From NCBI RefSeq assembly GCF_019683635.1, contig NZ_JADGIA010000004.1, positions 1 to 62,523 on the forward strand: 62,523 nt of DNA, written 5' to 3'. Below are positions 9,025 through 16,908 of this stretch, piece by piece; the stretch's first letter is position 1, and each line of letters starts with the position of its first letter. The position numbers and the translations under genes are program-made. Below the pieces are notes generated by a model, which was given only the letters and a program-made list of their open reading frames with translations, was not told the DNA's origin and did not search any database. The DNA comes from Thermogemmatispora sp. GTDB taxonomy: Bacteria > Chloroflexota > Ktedonobacteria > Ktedonobacterales > Ktedonobacteraceae.

Positions 9025-11337
9025 TTAGAAGTGCCAGGAGGACGTTCGCGGGCCTGGGGCGGCCTGGTCACGCAAGCGCGCGGCTTCGGCCTCGGCCTGG
9101 CGTGCCTCGCGCTTCCGTCGCAGTTTTTTGAGGACCTCGGCTTTCCGTTCCCAGTGATCAGGATCATGGGGGGCGATTTGGATGGCGCGCTCGGCGGCTT
9201 CCAGTGCCTCATCATAGCGTCCCAGCTCCTGGCAGAGGAGCGCTTTATTATGCCAGGCTGAGGCAAGCTGAGGATCACGTCGCAGGGCCTCATCATAGGC
9301 TTCGAGCGCCTGGCGATAGTATCCCAAACGATAGAGCGTATTCCCTTTCCCGTTCCAGCAGAGGGTCAGGTCCCGGTTCAGCATCAGAGCCTGATCATAG
9401 GCGCGCAGCGCTTCGGGAAAACGTTCCAGCGCATATAAGGCGGCGGCTTTGCCTTGCCAGGCCAGAGCATGATTCGGATCGAGAGCCAGCGCGCGGTTAT
9501 AGCTTTCCAGGGCAGCGGCATGGCGGCCTTGCTCGCTCAGAATCGCGCCACGTCGAACCCAGGCTTTGACATAGCCTGGATCGTACTTGAGGGCCTCGTC
9601 CAGCATATCCAGCGCCTGGCGCAGACGATGCTGACTGTAGTAGATCTGAGCGATGCCATACCAGGCAGGGGCATAGTGAGGATCGAGGGTGCGCGCTCGC
9701 TCAAAGGCGCTCAGAGCCTCTGGCCAGCGCTGGAGGTCATAGAGGACTGCCCCCTTACCGGCCCAGGCGGGAACAAGGTCGGTCTGCAGTCGGGTGGCCT
9801 CCTCAAAGGAGTCGAGCGCCTGGCGCACCTGACCCAGCTCGTGGAGCACCTGCCCCCTGCCGCACCAGGCCAGAGCCTGCTGATTATCGTAGCGCAAAGC
9901 CCGCTCGAAGGCGTCGAGAGCCTCGCGCTGGCGCCCCCGGCGGCTGAGCAGTAGTCCCTTGTTGTACCAGGCGCGAGCCATGCCGGGGTCGTAGCGCAGG
10001 GCGGTCTCAAAGGCGGCCAGAGCCTCTGTCTCGCGATGCAGACCGGAGAGCGCCGCCCCTTTCCCATTCCAGGCGGTGGCGTTACGTGCCTCAAGCTGGA
10101 GTGCTCGCTCAAACGCCTGAAGCGCTTCCTGATAGCGATGGAGGGCGTTGAGTGCCGTGCCTTTGCCAATCCAGGAAGTGACCAGCGTGGGGTCCAGATT
10201 GAGTGCCTTGTTAAAGGATTCCAGGGCCTCGCGGTGCTGGGAGCGTGCGCCGTGGGTGAGACCGCGCCCCTGCCAGGCCAGGGCCTGCGAGGGGTCGCGA
10301 GCAAGGACGCGCTCATAGAGTTCGAGCGCCTCTGTCAGGCGGCCCTGCGATCGTAGCTGGCGAGCCTGTTCGATCAGGCGACTCGTGTCGCTATGCGTCT
10401 GTGGAGAGCTGCCTGGCTCACGACACTCGCGCAGAACCTCCAGCACCTCCTGAGCACTGGCCGGGCGCTTCTCCGGGTCCATTTCCAGCATGCGCTGAAG
10501 AAGGGCTTCCAGAGCAGGGGGAACAGCCGGATTCAGCTCGGAAGCGGGCCGGAAAAAGAAAGGCTGGTCTGAGGGATCAACGCCGGTGAGCAGATGGTGC
10601 AACAGGGCTCCCAGGCTGTAGATATCGGAGCGGGGGGTCGATTGGGCCTTGCCGTACTGCTCTGGGGCCGCATAGCCTGGGGAGCCGAGAGCCGTGGTGT
10701 CGCGCGATTGGCCCGGCTTGAAGAGGCGCGCGATGCCGAAATCGATCAGATAGAGGCGCCCGCTGTTATCGATCATCACGTTAGAAGGCTTCAGATCGCG
10801 GAAGACAATCGGCGGCTGATGGCTATGCAGGTAGCCGAGCACATCGCAGAGCTGCTCGGCCCAGGTCAGCACCTGGTCAACTGGCAAAGGACCACCACCC
10901 TGGCGCGCCAGATATTCCTCCAACGACTCGCCCTCGATGAAATCCATGACCAGATATGAGCGATCGTTTTCGGTAAAGTGATCGTAGATGCGCGGCAGAT
11001 TGGGGTGGCGCAGCTCGGCCAGCAAGTTGGCCTCACGCTCAAAAGCCTGTTCGGCCTCCTGGACGCGCGCCGGGGTCAGGCCGACCTTGCTCATCTCTTT
11101 CACTGCCACCGGACGATTATTCAAGCGCGTATCAGCGGCTTTGTAGACGGCTCCCATTCCTCCCTGACCGATCAGGCTCAGCAGCTGATAGCGTCCGGCT
11201 AGCAGCATCTCCTCTGTCAGGGGTCCTGTCGTATGCTGGAACGGCAGGGCGGCGGCGCAGTGCTGACAGAAACGCGCCGTTGGTGGATTGGCCATGCCGC
11301 AGCGATCACAAAAGACTTCCTGCTCCTGCGTTGTCAT
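9025..11337 (-). CDS. Serine/threonine protein kinase with zinc ribbon and TPR tail
   Basis: A 770-residue cytoplasmic Hanks-type kinase. It begins with a zinc ribbon (two CxxC pairs within the first 30 residues, FCDRCG and FCQHCA). The kinase domain covers about residues 45-305: P-loop GQGGMGAVYKA, catalytic lysine in VAVKEM, catalytic FRDLKPSN, and LIDFGIARL. From about residue 320 to the end are some twelve TPR units of 34 residues, each opened by a motif such as AWxGKG. No transmembrane segment is seen, unlike PknB-type kinases. The TPR tail probably binds partners or substrates. I start at ATG 11337; a GTG at 11352 is possible. It has the same head as the kinase at 16909-18951. Confidence 0.93.
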   Translation of the reverse strand: MTTQEQEVFCDRCGMANPPTARFCQHCAAALPFQHTTGPLTEEMLLAGRYQLLSLIGQGGMGAVYKAADTRLNNRPVAVKEMSKVGLTPARVQEAEQAFEREANLLAELRHPNLPRIYDHFTENDRSYLVMDFIEGESLEEYLARQGGGPLPVDQVLTWAEQLCDVLGYLHSHQPPIVFRDLKPSNVMIDNSGRLYLIDFGIARLFKPGQSRDTTALGSPGYAAPEQYGKAQSTPRSDIYSLGALLHHLLTGVDPSDQPFFFRPASELNPAVPPALEALLQRMLEMDPEKRPASAQEVLEVLRECREPGSSPQTHSDTSRLIEQARQLRSQGRLTEALELYERVLARDPSQALAWQGRGLTHGARSQHREALESFNKALNLDPTLVTSWIGKGTALNALHRYQEALQAFERALQLEARNATAWNGKGAALSGLHRETEALAAFETALRYDPGMARAWYNKGLLLSRRGRQREALDAFERALRYDNQQALAWCGRGQVLHELGQVRQALDSFEEATRLQTDLVPAWAGKGAVLYDLQRWPEALSAFERARTLDPHYAPAWYGIAQIYYSQHRLRQALDMLDEALKYDPGYVKAWVRRGAILSEQGRHAAALESYNRALALDPNHALAWQGKAAALYALERFPEALRAYDQALMLNRDLTLCWNGKGNTLYRLGYYRQALEAYDEALRRDPQLASAWHNKALLCQELGRYDEALEAAERAIQIAPHDPDHWERKAEVLKKLRRKREARQAEAEAARLRDQAAPGPRTSSWHF

Positions 11338-11586
11338 AAAAAAACCCGTCACTCAGGCTCGAACTGCAGCGGTTCCCACTGGCGGGCAGGGGCGTCGCAT
11401 CGCACTCTTCACCCATCCTATATCATAGCACAGCCAGCCAGGTCGCGGTCGGCCTGCGTGCGCCCGCTCCGCTCCGCCGTTCCCCACGATCGCCGCTGAT
11501 CTCTCTGCCTCTCGGCGCTGCTCCCGTAGCAGAGAGCTAATCTATGCGCATGCATCGCTATAAGCGGTGCCATCCATAGCTACTCT

Positions 11587-12507
11587 TTAGGTCTCATCCG
11601 GCCCCCTCTGCCCGCGACCTGGAAGCGCGGGGGCCGACCTCTCCTCCTGGCTGCCAAGCACGGTGGGGGGCCGGGTACGCCATAGCTGCAGCCATTCATC
11701 GAGGCTCAAAGTTTCGGCGCGGCGCTCCGGCGCGATCCCGGCCTGACGTAGCCAGCTCTGCACTGTCTCGGCTGGCAAGTCCAGTCCACGCGCGAGGGCA
11801 TTGTGCAGCTGCTTGCGTCGCTCCCCAAAGCCAGCCTGAACCAGGCGGAAGAAGAGGGTGCGCTCCGTGGGGGTCAGCGCTGCCCGCGGCTGAACCTCGA
11901 CACGCACAATGGCGGAGTCGACGCGCGGCGGTGGATAGAAAGCCCGCGCCGGTACACGGGCGATGAGCTGCGGTCGTCCGAAGAACTGGACGCTCACGCC
12001 CAGCAGACTCAGGTCGCCGGGCGCGGCCACGATGCGTTGCGCAACCTCGTACTGAATCATTACAACGATCAGCTGGGGAGGATGCTCGCTCTCCAGAAAA
12101 TGGCGGAAGGTGGGTGCTGTGATATAGTAGGGCAAATTGGCCACTAGCTTGTAAGGCTGCTTCTCAAAGAGGGCGCGTGGATCAACAGTCAACAGGTTCT
12201 GAGCCACCACCTCGACATTGCCAAAGGGAGCGGTGGTTTCGGCGAGCAGGCGCAGCATAGAGCGCTCCAGCTCTACAGCAACCACCCGCCCTGCACGGTG
12301 GGCCAGCTCGCGCGTTAAAACGCCGGTGCCTGCCCCTACCTCAAGCACCGTATCAGTTGGGGCCAGCTCTGCCGCGTCCACAATGCGCGCCAGCACGCCA
12401 CGGTCGACCAGGAAATGTTGCCCGAACGACTTCAAAGGTCGCATGCCGTGCTGCTGGAGTAAGGAGCGCAAGGTGCGCGGGCTGGTCAGATCAAGCTCTT
12501 CAGCCAT
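11587..12507 (-). CDS. ksgA: 16S rRNA adenine dimethyltransferase
   Basis: A 306-residue SAM-dependent enzyme that dimethylates two adjacent adenines (A1518 and A1519, E. coli numbering) in the 3'-end hairpin of 16S rRNA. Evidence: KSFGQHFLVDRGVLARI at the N-terminus, the SAM motif I LEVGAGTGVLTRELA, and the catalytic NLPYYIT motif. Length is somewhat above the 270-290 norm because of a Pro/Arg/Glu-rich C-terminal tail of about 25 residues. It lies 38 bp downstream of a small membrane-protein gene, probably in one operon. A GTG start at 12519 is an alternative; a GAGGTGA stretch sits close to it. Confidence 0.95.
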   Translation of the reverse strand: MAEELDLTSPRTLRSLLQQHGMRPLKSFGQHFLVDRGVLARIVDAAELAPTDTVLEVGAGTGVLTRELAHRAGRVVAVELERSMLRLLAETTAPFGNVEVVAQNLLTVDPRALFEKQPYKLVANLPYYITAPTFRHFLESEHPPQLIVVMIQYEVAQRIVAAPGDLSLLGVSVQFFGRPQLIARVPARAFYPPPRVDSAIVRVEVQPRAALTPTERTLFFRLVQAGFGERRKQLHNALARGLDLPAETVQSWLRQAGIAPERRAETLSLDEWLQLWRTRPPTVLGSQEERSAPALPGRGQRGPDET

Positions 12508-12545
12508 CGTTGGGCGCACTCACCTCATGTTTGTCATGGCTAGTG

Positions 12546-13331
12546 TTAGAGTTTCCCCGGGCCGGGACGACGCAGCGAGCCTTGCTGATGAGTGTGGACC
12601 AGCAGCCAGACGACCACCCCACCGATGGCAAGGGGGAGCGCACACAGGAGGCAGACCACCAGAACCGCGATGATGAGACCGACGGCGGCCCCAAGCAGAC
12701 CAACAATCAGGGCAATGATGCCGCCGACCAGTCCCACAATGAGACCCACCCCACCCAGCAACAGGCCGAAGATAAGCGCTCCGACCCAGGGGAGCAGCTT
12801 GAGAAGCAGCGCCAGCAGAACCAGGCAAGGCACGATCCAGACGAGGTGATGGCCCCGCTGTGGCTGAGGCCGTGCCCACCAGGGGGGCGGTGACCATGCA
12901 GGGCGAACGCTTGCCCTCCAGGGCTGAGGCTGACGGAAAGAGGGTTGCTGGTCCGCCTCGGCTCCCGGGTTTGCCCGCAGCTCAGGCTGAGCTGAGACTG
13001 CCGCTGACCAACTCTCGCCAGCTTCGTTCAGAGATGCGGCAGACCTGGCTGGTTCGGAGGCCGCCGGCGCCGGGCCTTCCTCTTCTTGATTCGGATAGTC
13101 TTGGGCCGGGTAGCCGCGTCGATAACTGTAGTCATGCAACGGCCCCAAATCATGCCCAGGAGGCTCCTGGTGCGGCTGTGGACTCTGACCTCGCCCGCGC
13201 CTGCGGCTCAGAAAGCTCCAGGATGAAGAGCGCTGGCTGCCAGCTTCGCCCTCAGCACCAGTGACATGTTGCCCGCTCGCTCTCCCTGATTCAGGTTGCG
13301 GCGCTTGCCAGTCTTGCTCTTGCTGCTGCAT
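12546..13331 (-). CDS. Hypothetical membrane protein with glycine-rich hydrophobic C-terminus
   Basis: A 261-residue protein of no recognised family. Its first 155 residues are polar and rich in Gln, Pro, Ser and Glu with no obvious fold. Residues about 165-245 are almost wholly hydrophobic and form three or four membrane segments with regular GxxxG-like spacing (LLLGGVGLIVGLVGGIIAL). The start at 13331 has AAGGAG 9 nt upstream. It precedes ksgA and is divergent from the penicillin-binding protein gene, which is 258 bp away. The function is unknown; such a layout suggests a disordered cytoplasmic or external arm tethered to the membrane. Confidence 0.7.
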   Translation of the reverse strand: MQQQEQDWQAPQPESGRASGQHVTGAEGEAGSQRSSSWSFLSRRRGRGQSPQPHQEPPGHDLGPLHDYSYRRGYPAQDYPNQEEEGPAPAASEPARSAASLNEAGESWSAAVSAQPELRANPGAEADQQPSFRQPQPWRASVRPAWSPPPWWARPQPQRGHHLVWIVPCLVLLALLLKLLPWVGALIFGLLLGGVGLIVGLVGGIIALIVGLLGAAVGLIIAVLVVCLLCALPLAIGGVVVWLLVHTHQQGSLRRPGPGKL

Positions 13332-13461
13332 AGATCTCGCTCCTTGTGGCCCTCACTTCCTGCTGGTACTGGCCCCTTTTTCCCTGACGCTGACCACGGT
13401 GATACAAAGTCCCCCCAGGGAACGATCTATTACCATAGGATACGCAAAGGGGCTACGGGGG

Positions 13462-13490
13462 TTGCAGAGTGGTCTCGAATTACCTATGAT
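13462..13490 (+). promoter_or_regulatory. Promoter of the penicillin-binding protein gene
   Basis: TTGCAG (13462-13467), 17 nt, then TATGAT (13485-13490, five of six consensus bases). Transcription would start near 13497, giving a leader of about 93 nt before the ATG at 13590. This supports the shorter start for the coding region. Confidence 0.45.
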
Positions 13491-13589
13491 GATACGCGAA
13501 AACACATCGATCGTTCTATAAATGGAAGAGGGCGTTGGTGCATTCGCCGCCATCAGATCTGCTTGCAAGCCGAGGAGAGAAAGGGAGCA

Positions 13590-15971
13590 ATGGATTACCA
13601 CGAGAGTCAAGCCGCGGGGGGACCCGAGCGTGGTGGATCGCTGAGCCCCAGGGTCCCGGGGCTGCATCTGCCGGCTCGTCGCCTTCCTGGAGCCAGCGGA
13701 CAGCCACCTGTCCTGGCTCCGTTACCCACTACGGGCGGGGGGAATGGAATGCCTCCGCTACGTCGCTGGCGCACCAATCGCATTCTTCTGCGCAAGCGCT
13801 GGCGCAGGCGTTTCTATCCGCGCCGCACGCCGCGCTGGGCGGTAATGCTCCTGGTGGCCACGCTGCTCGGTCTCGCCCTCTTTTCGAGTAGCGCTGGTGC
13901 CGTCTACGCCTATTATGAGGCACAGCTGCCCTTGCTGCGTAATATTGCCAATAACAATGCGCTCTTCCAGACGACGCGCATTTACGATCGCAATGGCAAC
14001 CTGCTCTATGAGCTGTTTGATCATAGCGCCGATCATGGTCGCCGCACTTATGTCAGTTATACCGATATCTCGCCGCTCTTGATCAATGCCACGGTGGCCG
14101 CAGAGGACCATACCTTCTGGGAGAACTCGGGCGTTGATCTGCAGGGCATTCTGCGCGCCGTCTTCTCGAATCTACAGAGCCAGAGCGTCGTTCAGGGCGG
14201 CAGCACGATTACGCAGCAGCTCATTAAGAACGAGCTGTTCAGCAATCAGCCCCGGACGCTGGCGGTGAAAGCCGAAGAGGCCGTGTTGGCCTATGGTCTG
14301 ACACAGCAGTATCCGAAGTGGAAGATCATGGAGATGTACCTCAACACGGTCTACTACGGCGACCTGAACTATGGCGCCGAGGCCGCGGCTGAGAACTACT
14401 TCAATCTGCAGCCAAAGTGCACGGCCACGCGCTGCAAGCCAGCGGTGGCCCAGCTCGATCTGGCTCAGGCCTCGCTGCTGGCCGGTCTGCCGCAAAGCCC
14501 TTCCTATTATGATCCGACGGTCAATAAGCCTGCGGCCCTGGCGCGCCAGCAGGTGGTCCTGCAGTCAATGGTCGAGCTGGGAATGATTACCGCTCAGCAG
14601 GCCGCTGCCGCCGAGGCCGAGAGCCAGAAGTTTGTCTTTAAGCCCTACAGCGAGACCCATCATATTCAGGCCCCCCACTTTGTCCAGTACGTCATCGATC
14701 AGCTGACGTCTCTGCTCGGCAGCCAGAATTTACTCGACGGAGGGTATAATGTCTACACCACCCTCGATCTGACGCTGGAGAAGAAGGTCGAGCAGATCGT
14801 TCACAATCGCCTCTACACCGTGCAGTACGACTCCTACCTGGGGCAGTATGAGGGGCCGCTGTATAAAACGAACAACGTGAATAATGCAGCAGTAGTGGTG
14901 ATGAGTCCAACAACGGGCGAGATTCTGGCAATGGACGGCAGCGCCGATTTCAATAATCAGAGTCCCAAGGTGCAGGGTCAGTATAATTCGGCGCTCGCCC
15001 TGCGCCAGCCCGGCTCGGCCTTTAAGCCCATCGTCTATGCTGCAGCCTTCGAGATGGGCTGGTATCCGGCGATGATTGTCCCGGACCATCTCACGATTTA
15101 TCCGACCAAAGATGCAAATTCGCCTTCTGGCTACTATACCCCAAATAACTACGATCAGAAATTTCACACGACCTTTCCGATGACGATTCGCAACGCCATT
15201 GCGAACTCGTTTAACATTCCGGCGGTGACGACGGTCGAGTACGTCGGCTTCAACAATGTGCTGAATATGGCCAAGCGTCTGGGGATTACCTCCATCGATA
15301 CCGCCGACCTGCAGGCCTGTCGCAAGAACTACAATGCACCGAAGGCGACACCGGAACAGTGTTTCTTTCCTTCGATCGCCCTGGGAACGGCGGAGGTCTC
15401 CCTGCTGGAACTGACCGGTGCCTATGCCACCTTTGCCAATCAAGGGGTGAGGGTCCCGCCGGTCTCCATCCTGGAGATTACCGATAGCCTGGGTCACCCG
15501 CTCTATCGCTATGATGCTGCCCATCCGCATGGGGTGCGTGCTCTGGGAGCTGATGTCTCGTTCCTGATTAGCAGCATTCTCTCAGATAAGGCTTCGCGCT
15601 ATCATGAGTTTGGTCCGGGTAACCCGCTGGAGCTGACCGATCGCCCAGCTGCCGCCAAAACTGGTACAACCCAGACTTTCCGTGATAACTGGACCGTTGG
15701 CTATACCCCCTATCTGGCGGTTGGGGTTTGGGCCGGCAATAGCGATAATAGTGCTATGGATAATGTGATTGGTATCACGGGAGCCGGCCCCATCTGGCAT
15801 GATGTGATGGAGTATGCTTCGCAGCGCTATCATTATCCGGCTGAGGACTTTATCCGCCCGGCCAATGTCCATCTGGGCACGGTCTCCGCTCTCACTGGTC
15901 TCTTGCCGCGTCCAGGCGAGCCAACGGTGAGTGATTGGTTTATCGATGGCACGCTGCCCACGACCTCCTGA
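13590..15971 (+). CDS. Class A penicillin-binding protein (glycosyltransferase plus transpeptidase)
   Basis: A 793-residue bifunctional peptidoglycan synthase. A polar N-terminal tail of about 75 residues, rich in Arg near the membrane, precedes one transmembrane segment (AVMLLVATLLGLALF). The GT51 domain has the catalytic glutamate in AEDHTFWENSGVD and the GGSTITQQLIKN motif. The transpeptidase has the SxxK serine in PGSAFKP (about residue 475), SxN in NSFNIP, and KTG in KTGTTQTF (about residue 689). The start at 13590 has AAGGGAG upstream. It acts outside the membrane in wall synthesis, so this bacterium makes peptidoglycan. PBP1A/2C-type subgroup not determined. Confidence 0.94.
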   Translation: MDYHESQAAGGPERGGSLSPRVPGLHLPARRLPGASGQPPVLAPLPTTGGGNGMPPLRRWRTNRILLRKRWRRRFYPRRTPRWAVMLLVATLLGLALFSSSAGAVYAYYEAQLPLLRNIANNNALFQTTRIYDRNGNLLYELFDHSADHGRRTYVSYTDISPLLINATVAAEDHTFWENSGVDLQGILRAVFSNLQSQSVVQGGSTITQQLIKNELFSNQPRTLAVKAEEAVLAYGLTQQYPKWKIMEMYLNTVYYGDLNYGAEAAAENYFNLQPKCTATRCKPAVAQLDLAQASLLAGLPQSPSYYDPTVNKPAALARQQVVLQSMVELGMITAQQAAAAEAESQKFVFKPYSETHHIQAPHFVQYVIDQLTSLLGSQNLLDGGYNVYTTLDLTLEKKVEQIVHNRLYTVQYDSYLGQYEGPLYKTNNVNNAAVVVMSPTTGEILAMDGSADFNNQSPKVQGQYNSALALRQPGSAFKPIVYAAAFEMGWYPAMIVPDHLTIYPTKDANSPSGYYTPNNYDQKFHTTFPMTIRNAIANSFNIPAVTTVEYVGFNNVLNMAKRLGITSIDTADLQACRKNYNAPKATPEQCFFPSIALGTAEVSLLELTGAYATFANQGVRVPPVSILEITDSLGHPLYRYDAAHPHGVRALGADVSFLISSILSDKASRYHEFGPGNPLELTDRPAAAKTGTTQTFRDNWTVGYTPYLAVGVWAGNSDNSAMDNVIGITGAGPIWHDVMEYASQRYHYPAEDFIRPANVHLGTVSALTGLLPRPGEPTVSDWFIDGTLPTTS

Positions 15972-16050
15972 GCGCCAGCGGGCGCGGGCGCGACCTCCAT
16001 CGCTGATGAAGGTTTCTCCTGTCCTCGTCTCTGAAACACCCACCCAGGCG

Positions 16051-16095
16051 GCGCCGCTCTCCTCAATGGGGGGAGCGGCGCTATTCTCTGTCTTC
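16051..16095 (+). terminator. Rho-independent-like terminator after the penicillin-binding protein gene
   Basis: A 9-bp perfect stem (GCGCCGCTC, 16051-16059, with 16073-16081) is followed by a pyrimidine- and T-rich run. It is 80 nt downstream of the stop codon and upstream of the next gene. Confidence 0.55.
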
Positions 16096-16181
16096 TTTCC
16101 CCTCGTATCGTGATATCATAAAAAGAGCAGAGTAAGGTACTGGATGTTGCAACATGGCTTATTGTGGAGGTTTCTGTTTCT

Positions 16182-16781
16182 ATGAGTAGCGAATCCGGGC
16201 AGGAAGCGAGCAAGAAGGGCCCGCAGCAGCCTCAGTCATCAGCCGCTCACACGAACAACGCCAATGCTTCTGCCGCCTCCTCCTCTTCATCATCCTCCGA
16301 TGCTGAGCAGGAACTCAACGAGGCGCTGGAGAGCGGTTTCCGCCCTCTGACGCGCATGGAGCGTCGTCAGCTCTGGTTGAGGGAGTACGGAGAGCAGGAT
16401 GTGGCGCTGCAGATGTGGATTCAGCTGGTGGAGCAGCATGATCTAGAGATCGAGATGATGCTGCAGATGCATGGGCTGCTCATTTTCGGGGTGATGGTGA
16501 GCACTGCCCACTATGCCCAGTTCTACATTGATCTCAATGAGGAGACGCACCGCGAGCACGATCCCGATACTGCTGATGCCCTGCGCAAGTACTATACGGC
16601 GCTGGTGCCGCCGCCCGATCAGCCGGAGTATGGGCCAGAAGGCTTACCGGTTGTCTACCACTATATCCATATGCGCGATGTGACCATCCTGAGCGGCGGA
16701 CACAAGTTCAAGGTGCCCTACTGGCGGGGCAAAGCCTCGCGCGTCGATGCCTTTGTGGTTGGGGCAACCGTTGGGGATTAG
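16182..16781 (+). CDS. Conserved-looking hypothetical protein
   Basis: A 199-residue soluble protein that I do not recognise. The first 50 residues are low complexity, rich in Ser, Ala and Gln (a run of Ser near residue 35). Residues 55-199 look folded: RMERRQLWLREYGEQDVALQ, a helical Met- and Leu-rich segment, HYAQFYIDLNEETHREHD, then a Pro-rich stretch and a C-terminal part that may be beta (HYIHMRDVTILSGGHKFKVPYW). The start at 16182 has GGAGG 10-11 nt upstream; a GTG six codons earlier overlaps that site. It is a single gene between two terminator-like or convergent boundaries. Confidence 0.68.
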   Translation: MSSESGQEASKKGPQQPQSSAAHTNNANASAASSSSSSSDAEQELNEALESGFRPLTRMERRQLWLREYGEQDVALQMWIQLVEQHDLEIEMMLQMHGLLIFGVMVSTAHYAQFYIDLNEETHREHDPDTADALRKYYTALVPPPDQPEYGPEGLPVVYHYIHMRDVTILSGGHKFKVPYWRGKASRVDAFVVGATVGD

Positions 16782-16908
16782 CTCGCCTCGCGCCCACCGT
16801 GCCGCAAGCCTGCTGCGAGTCTCCCTTTCCCAAGCCATCCATTAATTGGGCTTCCGCTGGTCCAGTCCTCGCCCTTGCCAGGCTGAAGGGGAGCTGATCC
16901 GTCCGTCC

